A stretch of 64,000 bases of DNA from Linyphia triangularis (taxonomy: Eukaryota; Arthropoda; Arachnida; Araneae; Linyphiidae). Below are positions 36,871 through 49,400 of the stretch, one piece after another (the first letter of the stretch is position 1; every line of letters starts with the position of its first letter). Made by a program: the position numbers and the translations under genes. The stretch covers positions 56,469,242 through 56,533,241 of the forward strand of contig OZ021731.1 of NCBI GenBank assembly GCA_963978545.1. Direction: 5' to 3'. The notes below the pieces were generated by a model, which saw only the letters and a list, made by a program, of their open reading frames with translations, was not told the origin of the DNA and searched no databases.

Positions 36871-39615
36871 GTACGATAACCTGTATTAACCTTCATATTT
36901 CAATACGTTAATCATTCACAACACTAATACGAGTCTTCTGCAATATCTAATTTTAAAGATAAGCTAACACAAATAATCTCGTGTCAATTGTCTGGTTGTA
37001 TAACAGGATTTTTCCGACATTTCTCTCGTTCAAGAAACAAATTTGACTGGACTACATTTTCTTTAAAGACCTGGAGGAATCTCTTTGAGATTCTGTAACT
37101 GTCTTGGTACAGAATAGCCATCATGTACATGTAGTTTTAACGTCTAGAAAAGTCTAATAATTTACCCAACATCAGTCTCGACATAAAAAAGATTTTTAAG
37201 AGGTACTGTCGGTGTTGTTCTGCACTATGCCTCTAACTTTCAAAATTATCGACTGCAGTATTTTTTTACATATATTGCTTAAAATATAATACAATTTTCC
37301 TTATGTTGTCGGCTTATAGTGAAAAAGTGCTAATATCGAGCGGACAACATTGACTTTTGATTAAGTATTAGTACATTACGTTTTACCCCCTGCAATATAT
37401 TATATACAAATACTATACGCTTTTTTTTAGCCAAAACTGTCCTATAATAGTAGTACATTACGTCTTCTATAAACTATGAAATTTTATTATGGACGATTTG
37501 CACTAACAATTAATAAGAGAAATACATAACCCAAATCACATCAATAATAATATCCCAATCAATAATAATAATCCCCAATAATTAATAGACATAATAATAA
37601 CTAGAAATGACAATATCATGCAATAACCCAAGTATGATTGTAATCTGAGATAAAGGACAACTTTTAACAATATAATTACAATTTATAAAAACACCTATTA
37701 TATAATATAACAATTCAGATATTAATTTTTAAATAACTTAATTGGAATCAACATTAAAATACAATTATAATTAAATTGACCATATTTCCAACCCCTCTTT
37801 CAGAACCACCTGTATTACTTAAAAAGAAAGCTCATTGTCAAATATTCTCTCCCCCCCCCCCCCCTTCTATTAATGCTCCTCTATATAAAAAAAAAGAGCT
37901 CTATAAAAAATGAGCTATGAAAAAAAGAGCTACATATGTAGAGCTCATACAACAAGTGCTTGGCGCTCTTACATATTATTTATTTACCATAAATTTATAT
38001 CAATGATCAAATTGCAGCTTTTACTGATCGATGCGACTTCTTTTCCTGTTTCCAAATATACCAAAAAAAGTGTTTTGAAACCAAAAGTCACTCTACGAAT
38101 ACAACTTTTCGCTCTAAGCCTACGATATCTATCAGTATTAGCACATCCAATCTTAAAATTAATTTAACAAATTTAGTCTCAAAGCGATTTGTACGTAGAT
38201 TAATTCTGAAACGATTATTTTTACAAAGAAAATTAGAAAGTACAGTCTTTTGTGATGAAAAAAGGACGCTTTATTCTTAAAAAAAAATATTTCAAAATTT
38301 ATATATATTCATGTCTAATATATATAAATTTCTAAATAAAACTTGCGAAGACTAACTTACATGAACACCCAATTGATTATAAAGAACTTTCAATCGTCCC
38401 TCTTATAATATTTATATTTATAAATAATAAAAAAATTTATGTGGACCTTTTTTTTTTTTTTTTTTTTACTTTTTTTTATAGAAATATACTTTTGTTTTTT
38501 TCAAATCTCGTTGTTTACCTATTGCTATAGTGGTATCTGGTACAAAGTTTCATGTATTTTGAAGCAATATTTGTACCTCTATTTTTTATGTTTTAAAATG
38601 TATAGCATTAGCAACACATGGCTGGCTTAAGCTGGTGGAAAAAATGAAGTTAACTTATTTGTTGTACAATGATAGCGTATCTTTGAGATTTACATGTTTA
38701 AATATCGTTTTCGATGTAATTACAAAAAGAATATAGCAAGTGATGGAATTCTAAATAAAACTTGCGAAGACTAACTTACATGAACACCCGATTGATTATA
38801 AAGAACTTTCAATCGTCCCTCTTATAAATGCATGCCTACAGATATAGATTACGATGGTTTGGTAGAACTTGTTTGATGCATTAAAAAATAATCCTTAATA
38901 TAAACCACATCACACAAAACAGCACAATCCCTGTACCAGAAGCTAAGCCAACAATTTTTCTGGACCGACGACTAAAATTAGTTCAACTGAATATTTATGC
39001 AGGTTATAAATGAGGTTATAAATATCCTGTTTTCCAATATTATTTCAAATTGAGAAAAATGTAGGATGTGTATGATTTATTCCAACGACGTACCATTAAT
39101 TTCGAAATTGCTTATGTATTTGCAATTAACTGCAGAAGAAAAGCTTCGTAAGCAAGATTGAGTTTAATGATGCTCACTAAATTTCGCATTCTATAAATTA
39201 TAGAATATTTTATGAAATTACCCATGTATATTTATATCGCACACGTAAATTATTAAAAAAAATCGAAAATAAAAATTGTAATAACGAGTATTCGTAGTTA
39301 TTAGAATGCAGAAGTTGGAAGTCCATTTACAATCGCATATTTTTCCTTTTGATTATAACTACTCAATATTATTAAAAATCATTTATCAATTTTTTTCTCC
39401 TCCATTTTCAATTAAGAATAGGTCACGACCAGTTTGCAAAAACAGAAAATAAAAAAATATATAATCACGAGGTCACTAAAATAATAATAATAATAATAAT
39501 AAATAGAAAAATCCCATACAAATATAATGACTACCAAAACTTAATTGTTTTTATCACATTTAAAAAAAAATTTAATCTCTATCATTATTATAATTTGTTT
39601 ACGTGTTCGCTACAG
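36871..39615 (+). other. Sulfotransferase intron, 2745 bp
   Basis: GTACGA donor and TTCGCTACAG acceptor. It holds a C14 tract at 37851, a T18 tract at 38450, a 79-bp near-perfect direct repeat (described separately) and otherwise AT-rich DNA. Confidence 0.9.
38330..38827 (+). repeat. 79-bp direct repeat, one mismatch, 419 bp apart
   Basis: 38330-38408 and 38749-38827 are identical except for A/G at one position (ACACCC(A/G)ATTGATT); each starts TTCTAAATAAAACTTGCGAA and ends TCCCTCTTATAA. Near-identity implies a recent duplication within the intron. Confidence 0.95.
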
Positions 39616-39861
39616 GCGGTCCAGAAGTTCCTAGGTCTTCGCCCAGTGATTGGTGAACAACATTTCTTCTTTAACCAGAGCAAAGGCTTCCCCTGTCTTC
39701 GTAAAACCCCCCAGAGCACAGTTCCTAGTTGTCTCGGAAAAACCAAGGGGCGTTCCCATCCTTCTGTAGCCCCGGCAGCACTACAGAGACTTAGAGACTT
39801 CTTCAGGCCCTTCAATCAGAAGTTCTACCGGATGGTCGATAGGAATTTCGGATGGTCGTGA
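39616..39861 (+). CDS. Hs3st: Heparan sulfate 3-O-sulfotransferase, terminal exon
   Basis: Eighty-one codons and TGA complete the enzyme: AVQKFLGLRPVIGEQHFFFN, QSKGFPCLRKTPQ, CLGKTKGRSHPSV and a C-terminal block with LRDFFRPFNQKFYRMVDRNF and GWS. The two cysteines of the FPCL and SCLGKTKGR segments are the family's conserved disulfide pair, and KTKGR.HP is the PAPS/substrate loop. The ending 'FGWS' takes the place of the usual FGWD/FGWE. With the upstream exons, 206 residues of the roughly 260-residue catalytic domain are present, with no frameshift or missing key residue, so the gene appears functional. Confidence 0.95.
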   Translation, partial: AVQKFLGLRPVIGEQHFFFNQSKGFPCLRKTPQSTVPSCLGKTKGRSHPSVAPAALQRLRDFFRPFNQKFYRMVDRNFGWS

Positions 39862-41086
39862 TCGTCAATTGGTGAATCATAGTGTAGGGTGTAATGAACA
39901 GACTGTCTACAAGTAATAGTTGATGCAGAAGTATACATGGTTTGTTTGCACGTTATGTAACGAGACCTGTTCAATGAAAATGTTCCTCAGCAGCATAGGA
40001 AGAGCTGTAAAGATTGTGACACAGAAATAATTTTTTAGAATTGAAACTTATAAGTCACCAGTTGCGGCCTATAATCTTATTTTTGTGACTGTTTTTCTAT
40101 GGTTTTCATTCCGACCACTGATTAAACTGACAAGTGACATTATGCTTCTTCACAAAATAATTCAACCAGTTCCTAAAACTTATCTGACCTACTTTTTATT
40201 TTTCCCTTAAAAAAAACCGGATAAAAATGCAAAGTCGTGAATGGCTTTTGATATGAAAATTTGGATGCCTATTTGGAAAATTTGGCTATCATTAAATTTG
40301 ATTGGTGTTATTGGTTTTAGTCGTCTGCCAAAACTCGCTGACCAATTACAATACAACTTTAAAAATAAAATCGAATTTTTAACCAATTACAAACCAGTAT
40401 TTTTTTTTCCGGCAATACATTGCAAAGACTAGCTACCTATGACATCACTATGAAGAAATTCCAATAACTAGGTAGCCATTGTTCCTTAATACTTCACGAC
40501 AACACAGACCATAACTCTCCACATGCGACCAAATCAAAATGAAAACTACAAATTTTAAATTCAAATAGCCTTTAGAAGATGCTCTCAAGAAAAAAAAACA
40601 AATTGTGGTGTTAGGAAATCCTGAACATAACATAAGCTTCATTCAATTAGTGCAGAACTTTAGTAGACACTGGCTATTATTTGAAATATTAAATTTTATG
40701 GTACATTTAAAGTCGGCTAGATCGAAATAGGACTACAAAACTGTACTACAAAATTTATAGTGGCAACAAAGCATTTAATGTTTCTACTAAATTGTTTTAC
40801 TCTTTCAATCTACAACTTAAAATCGGTGAAATTTCATTTGTCGTATAATAAAAATTACTTTTTTAAATATTTGATCAAGGCCAAATAAATTTGTTGTAGA
40901 ATGTACTTGAGTAAATTTCTGTTCATTATTTAAACATCAGAATAAAGATAACCCAATTATTTTAAATGCTGTTCTAGTTAAATTAATAGTTTAATCAAAG
41001 TTAACTAATTCAAGCTGGACCAAACTTTTGTTAAACTTAGCTGTAGAGCAAAATTGCATTTAACAATGTAATTGAGAGTTTCAGTT
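39862..41086 (+). other. Probable sulfotransferase 3' UTR and flank
   Basis: No frame of protein character follows the stop. AATAAA hexamers occur at 40364-40369 and 40884-40889; either could be the polyadenylation signal, and neither has decisive downstream context. The transcript end is therefore unresolved. Confidence 0.4.
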
Positions 41087-41094
41087 GTTGTTGT

Positions 41095-41345
41095 TGTATC
41101 ACTAACCTGGTGATCAGAGTATCGAGCTCATGATCGGAGGATTGTGCGTTCTTTCCTCAACGGCCGCCAAAGATCGTTGTTTACTTAATGAGGACTGATG
41201 CACACTAAATCTGCCGTGACATCAGTGTTCTCTCGTTGGTGTAGTGGGGTCGGAAAGAGGACTTCACTCTAGAAGATTTCGATCTCGTTTTTACTAGATG
41301 CTCAAAATTTCGAGACGTTTATGGCTGTGTTTAGCACTTTATAAG
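41095..41345 (+). mobile_element. Met-tRNA-type SINE
   Basis: The head reads TAACCTGGTGATCAGAGTAT then CGAGCTCATGATCGGAGG. This matches the better-preserved reverse copy at 62440-62705, whose head resembles initiator/elongator tRNA-Met with a CTCATAA anticodon loop (CAT). The body follows the same order in both copies: CGGCCGCCA/GCCTCCGTCAGCC, TGATGCACA, AATCTGCCGT, TCTCTCGTTGGTG, AGAAGATTTCGATCTCG, and the tail TTATAAGTGGCAGAAATA. The B box is eroded here. Edges are approximate. Confidence 0.7.
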
Positions 41346-41734
41346 TGGCAGAAATAAACAGTTGGAATTTTCAATCAGATTAAGTCTGTGGATGATTGTT
41401 TGCGGAGTGCTTTTTCAACTTATGAAAAAGTCAAATGCTTGTAAAAAATTCAAAATTACGAAAATGAATATCAGCTTATCAGAAAATTAATTGAGCTTTA
41501 AAATATCCCTTCGAAGAAGGTTTATGTGAAGTTATAAGAATATAAATTGATAAAAAGCTGTTAAGTTATATAAAACTAAATATGTATACTTGGTGACTTC
41601 CCTAGTGCTTTCGATGAAGGAATAGTTTTTAACGTTAATGTTGTTAATGGTAATTAAACGTTGTTAATGTTAAAATACTTTTGGCCTTTTTTATTCATGA
41701 TTTTGAATGAAAATACTTAATATTATCTGCTTTG

Positions 41735-41900
41735 CTCCCATTAAATAAAATGTTTTTAAATTTTTTTGTTTTAAATTTATATCCGGTAGCAATGCACCAA
41801 GGGAAATATTATTTATTCCTATTAAATTTAAATGTTTTTAAAAGTATTCCTTTCTAATTCATATCCGGTAGCAAAGTACCAAAGGAAATAATATTTATTT
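41735..41900 (+). repeat. 82-bp tandem duplication
   Basis: ATATCCGGTAGCAA.G.ACCA, then A(G/A)GGAAAT and an ATTTATT block, occurs at 41779 and again at 41861; a TTAAATAAAATGTTTTTAAA / TTAAATTTAAATGTTTTTAA block precedes each. Two diverged units. Confidence 0.7.
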
Positions 41901-43089
41901 CAATAATCTTTGAAAAATAAAATTTGCATACGAATAAAAAAAAAAAAACTTGAACTGTGATATCCCATTAATATGTGTACCCTGAACTTCAAATGTTATG
42001 TACGAAAAAACGTTAGTTTATTATTACAGACGTTATAATTTATGAAATCAAAAATATTTTCATATATGTACTCCTACTACTATTGCTCATTAAGTCTCAT
42101 TATATAAATAATAAAAACCATCCCAACGAATGGTATTGTTCCTTATTATATTAAAGAAATTATGTAAAGAAAAATATATTAATAATGAGGTTGTAAAATG
42201 AATATACAATGTTATTTTATAAGACTTCTATCAAATTAAATATGTATATGTACTTAATGAATAAAAAAAAATGCATTGTCCAACTGGTTGTGCCAATTTG
42301 AGTACCGTGCCTTGCAACATGTATCGATGAAAATATTTTGTAAAATAAAATGTTTGGGTTACTTGTAAATATATATATTTGTAGAATATAAAAATATATA
42401 TATATATTATATTGTTCGTGCATTTTGCCAGTTGCTCTCGATCATCAGCTGTTTGTAATGAAGCGTATGATACTTTTATTTTAGCTTATATACTTTTGTA
42501 AATATCAAATATATTTATAAATAAATGAAATGATTATTATTATTTATGAGTTTATTTTATTGCGTCATTTGTATAGTAGAATCATAGATATACATACATT
42601 TTTATATTATGATTATATAATGTTACTCATCTAACAAACATAAATTGTATAAATTGCATTAAAAACATTCACACAACTTAAGATTGTAAGGCAATTTTTA
42701 CGTGACCGATCAAACATATTTGAAAGTTTGTTTTGTAGATTTCGAACTTCGTGAATATGTGTTTACAAATTTTATGAATGACTACCTCATAAAGGAAATA
42801 AACTTTTATACAGCAGTTAGAGTCTGATCATAATCACTTCATTAGTTTCAGAGATTAACCAGGACATTTAGAAAGGGGATTTAAATATATTAAAGATACT
42901 AATGAATATACTTTTCAAAATCGTAGGTTCAAGTATGTATCTTTGAAAAGAAAAAAAAAATCGTAATTAAAACCAAATAACAGAAACCAAGTTTTATTAT
43001 TTTTCTAAATCATGCTATCATACAGTAACATTCTGCGGACCTAAACTTGATAACAGAAATTATTAACTTACTACACCGATATAGATAGA
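41901..43089. other. Very AT-rich non-coding DNA
   Basis: Multiple AT/TA runs (for example 42393-42410) and AATAAA hexamers, including one at about 42520 followed by T-rich DNA. Nothing coding is recognised. Confidence 0.45.
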
Positions 43090-43320
43090 AGCTTCTACCA
43101 CGATTCTGTCCGTCTTTCCGAGGACGACATTTCCTGGCAAAACCACACATGCTACAGACACGTGCTATATGTCAAACGAAGAGATTCGTCGAGATGCGTT
43201 CCTTTACCAAAATTCAACAGAAAGTCCCGAAAACGGCTACCAGGAGAACATTTTTAAATCCAGTATAAACTAAAAATGTTACAGACATGGGTCGTATATC
43301 AGTCTCACAAGATTAGCAGG
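43090..43320 (+). repeat. Family 6 dispersed repeat, copy 1
   Basis: Shares ordered blocks with 50870-51430: a CTGTCCGTCT block, ATGCTACAGRCACR, TATRYCAAAYGAA, and CGTCGAGA. Here it continues with a second ATGTTACAGACATGGGTCGT block at about 43276. Similarity is partial and judged by eye. Confidence 0.5.
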
Positions 43321-45582
43321 AGTACATAAATTAAGTCAAAAGTGCTTTATTTAAATTTTGACAGGAAGAATACATCCATAGTAACTCTACGGAAACTATT
43401 CATCTTGGTTGTAATTATGATAGCAGATCGGAACTTGGATATGCGATGACAAATGTTTTTTTTTTTTTTTTTTTTTTTTGGGCCAAACTCGCCAAATCGG
43501 CGACATTTTTGTTTATCAAAAAACTCCAAATTGCCAGGGTTCGTTTTGTAATTTGCCATTAACATTGGGAGATTCCATTCATTAAATGTCAAATAGTACG
43601 TGTTTGGTATCTCAAGCTCTTGTATCGTTACACTAACTTTAGTAGGAGCTGCATTTTAATGAGAGTACCTGTCACAATTCAACTTTTGTTTTTATTACAA
43701 AATACATTATGTGCTAGTTATAGGTTTTTGTTAGTGTTTCGTACCTCAAGGGTAAAAACAGAATATATATCGAATCACTTCGATGTCTGACTGCCCATCC
43801 GAAATACTTAACACTTGAAGAACGCAGCAAATACTTGTTGTTGGGAATTTTAAAACAAAATTTGGCACACAGCTATTCCGGATTTTTTTTTTTTTAATAT
43901 TCTTTGTCTTCTGTAACAAATGAAAACTACAGATGAGAGGATTTCAAAAACAGATAGTAAGTCAGTGGATTAAAAACAAATATATCCAAACAAAAATGTA
44001 TGTCCTATCCTTAATTCTGAAACTTACAGGCAATAAAATATATTTTTTTAATTTAATGCCAAATAAAATTATTGAAAAAATAATTACCAAATAAATTATG
44101 GAATAGTATAATTTTTTGAACTGGTATAGATTAAAAATCAAAATTTCAGTAATCATATTTGCACGGATATTTATTGTTGACCTGTAAATGAACTTTTCGT
44201 GAGAATTTATGCACTAACTCCCCGACATTTTCTTACCGTAAAAGAGGAAATACAGAAACCTCCTATTAATTAAACCAGCAAATAAGTTAGGCTAGTCTTG
44301 GACTCGCCAACACTGAAAAATAAGTCCATAACGACCACTCACAAATCGTATTCTTCGGGTCATGGGTCAGGTCATAAAATCAACAAAAATGATCAATAAC
44401 AAATTTCTTTTCTTTTTTGAATTTAGATGGTGTCCGATGCTTTATTAATGAAACGCGATTACTTTTTTTCAAAAGCTTAGCAGGCGGATGTGGGCAGCAA
44501 CTTACCTTCAATTTGACTAAATTATACTTTTATGTTCTCAAAGTCATTGTCTTGGTATCACTGTTTTGCATATCTCCATGAATTTTGTTCGAAGGTGTGG
44601 CATCATCTATTGAAACATAAAAGAACAAGAATGATTGGCGGATAGAAGGATGCAATTAAGTGCACGCCCTCTTTCTAAAATTGGAAACTGTTCTATGCAA
44701 TCAAGATCCAATTAGAGTTATTTTTTTTAGTAGCGGGTAACATGTGTTCTTTACAATCATTTGAAATTTCGTAATCAAACCATACCAAATTTCCCGTGAA
44801 AAGACCTACCGCATAAGGTTCAATGATATTTTACCTTCGAGGCTTTGTTTAATAAATGACAATCGTGAGGTGAGATCTAGTGTTCAATGTGACCTCTTAT
44901 ACTTGGAAATCAAAATCAAATCTTGTAGTGGAAAGTTAAAAATGGACTGTATGGCTTATTTAATGCAAAAGAACAGTATGCCAATTTAATTTAAAGGAAT
45001 AGCATTTAACTCATATTTTGGTACCCCCAGAGGTAAGAAACGAAATAATTAAAACTTTACTTCCGCATTTGACCTTTAAAAAAATAGGGTTATTGAACGT
45101 TTTAAAATGAATTTAGCATGAAGCTAATGATGCATAAATACACGAAGAAAACAGACAATATTTTTTTAAATGTAAACTTAAGATAAATTATTCCCATTTT
45201 CAAATACAAATAATACATTTTTTTAAAATCTTTTATTAGGTTATGTATTAATAAAGGAATATATATTAGGATATTATAATATACTCGGGATCTCCACTCC
45301 CTGCTAACTAACGCTCGCCAACCTCCAAGCGCTACGGCTTCGCCCTTTTACCATGAAGCATTTAATGATAAATCACATTCCCTTAAACATCGCACTGAAA
45401 CAATGGTTATCATAAAATGTGAAGAAAAAAGGGTAGTCTTCAGTTAGCCGGGTAGCAGTAGGTACCAAACCTAAATGTTTACACGTTTAAATGACAAATA
45501 AAAGTATGGACAAGTCTAAATGTTTACGGTTTGTAATAAGAATTATAACTGATTTAAAGGTTGTTACATTGGATGAGTTAGG
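43321..45582. other. Non-coding DNA
   Basis: A T27 tract at about 43458-43479 is followed by a GCCAAACTCGCCAAATCGGC patch that resembles the 'gccaaactgg' portion of family 1, possibly a fragment. The remainder is AT-rich with no recognised feature. Confidence 0.35.
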
Positions 45583-45590
45583 TCTAAAAT

Positions 45591-46446
45591 CAGAGCCGGC
45601 CTAAGGTGTGTGCGATCGCACACATGCTATTTTGAAAAGGGCACCGAAATGAGAAAAAATATTGAAAAAATAATACAATAAAAATTAAAAAATTTATGTA
45701 ATTTTGAATGCAATTTTGTCCTTTGGAAACGATATTTCATCGCCATTAAATTATGACGCACTAATCAAAACACAATTTCGGGAACTAAATCTAGGAATGT
45801 CCACTGCTAAGTGTGTAATACAGATTCTTCTTCTGTAATATTATTTTAAGATTACTATTTTTTCATCAATATCAAATCAAACAATAGCCGACCAAACGGT
45901 ATAGTGGTTAGCGTGCTGGCTTCTAGACCGCGAGGTTGCGGGTTCGAGTCCCGTGTTTGGCATGGGTGTTTGTAAATGTATGTTGGTTTGTTAAATGACG
46001 AAATGTTTCGGCGCATTATAGTCCTCGTGTTGCTGACGGCGCCAGATAAGCTGAATACAACCAACCAACAAATCAAACAATACTTTTCTTGTATTTAAAA
46101 AATGCGTCTGTCACTTTCTACCTGACAAAACTATAAACTGAGTAAATGAATTTAGAAGTTTGTCTTTATACAAGTTCAGTACGCCTCGTAGAAAAATCAG
46201 TGAAAAGAATTAGCAATAGTCATTTAGTAAAATAAAATAATGAAAAGGTACTACATACTTCACTTTAAAGTTTAGAATTAGTTTTTAATCCCTTTAAAAT
46301 GCTAACTTCAGGTATTAAGTTCCAGTAAATTTCAGCTATAAAGCACCCATACCATTTTTTGGAGGGTTTTCTAAACCCATTTCCATTGTAAGGGACGCCA
46401 AAACTAATTCTTGCACACACATAATTTTGCTCTTAGGCCGGCCCTG
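45591..46446. mobile_element. hAT-like transposon with perfect 8-bp TSD, hosting a SINE
   Basis: The left end CAGAGCCGGCCTAAGG and the right end (..CTTAGGCCGGCCCTG) are terminal inverted repeats with one mismatch, and the CAG..GGCCGGCC end is typical of hAT elements. The element is flanked by TCTAAAAT at 45583-45590 and 46447-46454, identical 8-mers. Subterminal TGTGTGCGATCGCACACA and the right-hand CTTGCACACACA extend the symmetry. The 856 bp include a complete 183-bp SINE with its own duplication at 45886-46068, so the element proper is about 660 bp. No transposase is encoded. Confidence 0.9.
45886..46068 (+). mobile_element. Arg-tRNA-type SINE, full length, nested in the hAT element
   Basis: The first 76 bases are a tRNA-like head: acceptor stem ACCAAAC (45891) pairing with GTTTGGC (ending 45961) with one mismatch, A box TATAGTGGTTAGC, loop CTTCTAG giving a TCT (Arg-like) anticodon, and B box GGGTTCGAGTCCC. 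A tRNA-unrelated body follows (TGGGTGTTTGTAAATGTATG, GCGCATTATAGTCCTCGTGT, GACGGCGCCAGATAAGCTGA) and the tail is (CAAC)n-like. A 13-bp duplication, CAAATCAAACAAT, flanks it at 45873-45885 and 46069-46081, the signature of LINE-driven insertion. Two more copies lie at 61249-61428 and 61865-61981. Confidence 0.95.
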
Positions 46447-46454
46447 TCTAAAAT

Positions 46455-49400
46455 TTGGTGATTTTTATCTGGTATCCGGTTAAGGGAATAGTACCAGAAT
46501 AAAATGACAATCAAACTTTCTATTTAACACAAATTAGTTGGCTGGAGATTAACTCGACTGAAAATAGGCAAGCATGATGATGTCATTTACTATCATTTCA
46601 ATGTGAAAGGCTATTGGGATTTTTTTTAAATAGCCTATTCGGTAAAAACTAACACTTACGAAATAGACAGAGTGATTGTAATTTACTTCGTTTTGAAAAT
46701 CTGTTCACTAGTTTTTAAAAAATATATATATTGAGATTGAATTCTTGGCTCATATTTGCCAAATGCATAATCCTTCGAACTTTGGAACGGAGTACCCTCT
46801 TCAAAATCATTTCCTGTCTTCATCTCCGGAAGGGGAGCATGTCCGCATTTTACTTTATCCTAAAAGAGTATCAGACACGGATGTCTTTCATTAATTCTTC
46901 ATTGTACACCATCAACAAACTCATCCCTACAAGTTCCAAGTTTAACCACCTCCCAACTATAATCCCAACAATGACAGAAAAAAAAAAGAAGCAAAACTCA
47001 AAACAACGAACTCTGGCACGTGAGTGGGGAAATTACATCGTCAAGGTTTGATAGAACTGGATAGAACGCAGATAGGAACAGATAAGAAAACGAAGAACAT
47101 TTATATCTTCAAGAATATCGAGTAAAATGCCCCACCTTCTGTGCTGTCATTAATGCGCTTGCTCAGTGGTATCTGTTTTCTTATCTTAGTTTAATATACC
47201 ACGCCCTTTGTCTGGAATGAATCAAAGGAATATTTACTTCATATACCTCTGAAAAGGAAATGTAAATTTGTCCACCATTTTTGTGTTTATCGCCAGGTAG
47301 CTTCTGTAGCCTTCCGGGTTCTCAACATTAGCCAACCTTCAAATTCGTCTTTTGATACTGAGTTGAAAGGTGTTGCCATAAATACAACAAAAATTATCAG
47401 ATTTTTTTTCCCTTTAGGAAAAGATTCATGACTTTTATTGCAGTTTAAAGCACAATTAATCAAAGGAGGCCGTCATGATGCAGTTTATAATCAAGATTTT
47501 GAAAACTTGTTTTTTGGACGAGTTTTCTTTGAAAAAGAACATTCTATTTTGTTGTATAATGTCGAGAAAAGACTTGGCCTGCTGTGAATTTATGCACAAT
47601 TTTGACCTTCTTGAAACAAAATCAATTTATATCTGATTTTGTATATATTAACTTAGGTGGAAAATTAAGAAAAAGCAAGTGAAGTTCATTAAACCATTAA
47701 AAAATGTATAAACTTGTATCGCATATTGAAAAAGAAACTCGGTGTTTCTTGATAAAGCGAAAAATCGTCCTCGTGGTCAGTTTCCTAGTTCAAAGAAGTT
47801 GACGAAATAGCCGTGTATTCTTTCTGCCTCTTCGTGAGTGAGTGAACTTTAACTATTAACAACATTATAGTAACACATATTTACAAAATAACCAAAAGTT
47901 CATTTAAATCTCAAGGCAATAAAGTTGATGCGTATTCATTTACGTGTTACCTAGGAAAGCAACTTCAGATTTTTACTGCTCATATTAAACATATTGAAAG
48001 TAAAATTCAAGTAGCATATAAAAAGCAATCGAAGCTTTCTTATAAATAAAAATTATTTTTTTATTTAATGTAAATCGACTGATTATCTCTCTATACTAAA
48101 AAAAAGTAAGATTTTTAGTTGTTATGTAAATTTAGTAGCACTTGATTGCGAAGCCATCCCCGGGGCAAGATTGGCGAGCGTTAACGAACTATGGATTCCC
48201 CTGGTTTATCAAAAGAAAAATGAACCTTAAAAAGTATTAATGAAATACGTTTGATAAACGGGATTCTTAATTTATTATTTAGAGTTTAATTAAGCACTTC
48301 CTGTATAAAAACAAGAAAAAACATGCTAATAATTACAATATATTTATTTCATTTTTAATTTCTAAATCTAACTGTTGGTCGTGATTACTGAAATAAGTAG
48401 TTTGTCGCTAATGGAACTTTGATATAAATGATTTAGCGCTACAGCCAAAAAAATTTATATTCTAATATTTTTTATTCTAATAATTTTATAGATTAATAAT
48501 TTTATATTATAATAATTCTATAATTTTATGTTTTTACAGAATATCTTAATTTTATTTGAAAAAACAATCCACTTAATTGATATAAATATTTGAACATCCG
48601 TCATTAAAATTAACAACATAGAAACTTTCGTTCCCTTAATAACGTTTCGAATTCTAATGAATTGTACAAATTGAGATTTTTCATAAAGAATTTTATCTAC
48701 ATTTCTCTATCAAGTCTACAAATACGATAGAATTTTATTCCATTTACTATCCTTTTCACTGTGAACCTTCCACAAACCTCAAAAAATTCCTCGAACGTTC
48801 TTGTTTGATTGCTCTGTTTTGTCCCCCAAAAAAAGTATGGACCCTTTTGCCCAAATTGGTCCAAATGTCCCCATGCACCATCCAAACAGAAGCGTATTCT
48901 GTCTTCAACACATTCCTCACATCACACATCAAAGCAAACCGCTTTATGTAATTCATAATTGTACGCACCTCCCCTGCACCACTCACAGCTGTTGCCAAGA
49001 TAGACGCACAAAACTATGAAGACCGAGGGTGCTATTACCAGACGATTTTGGAACTTTTTTTGCTGGTTGCTCTTAATGAGAGAATTCTTTTTATTTATTT
49101 TTTGTTCAGTGGTGGATGGGAGAAGAACTTTTTGATAAAGCAACTCATTCTGCCATTCTCTGATGACACAGAATGCGTAATTCAGATTCTGGAGATACAC
49201 AAGGAAAGACTTGTGCGTATCACATACTTTAGTGTCTTCCCCAGCCATTTCGGATTCGTTGAATGAATCATTACAGAGCTTTCTTTCTGCTTCTAATAAT
49301 GTGCCGTGTAGGAGATAGAATTTTAATATTTTCTTTTCTATATTGAGGTCTTTTGTAAAAGTACATAAGCGTGAAAATAGAAATATTTACTCTTCATAAA

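Noticed and set aside
39588..39815. - strand open frame across the sulfotransferase terminal exon
   Set aside because: A shadow of the coding strand; the + strand matches the enzyme family residue by residue.
45891..45961. A foldable tRNA-Arg-like gene
   Set aside because: It is the head of a SINE: a SINE body and tail follow, a 13-bp target duplication surrounds it, the anticodon stem is weak, and two more copies with the same body exist.
45855..46076. Open frames sharing TRDSNPQPRGLEASTLTTIP (also at 61257-61457)
   Set aside because: These are translations of the antisense SINE head and B box, so the shared peptide reflects the repeat and not a protein family.
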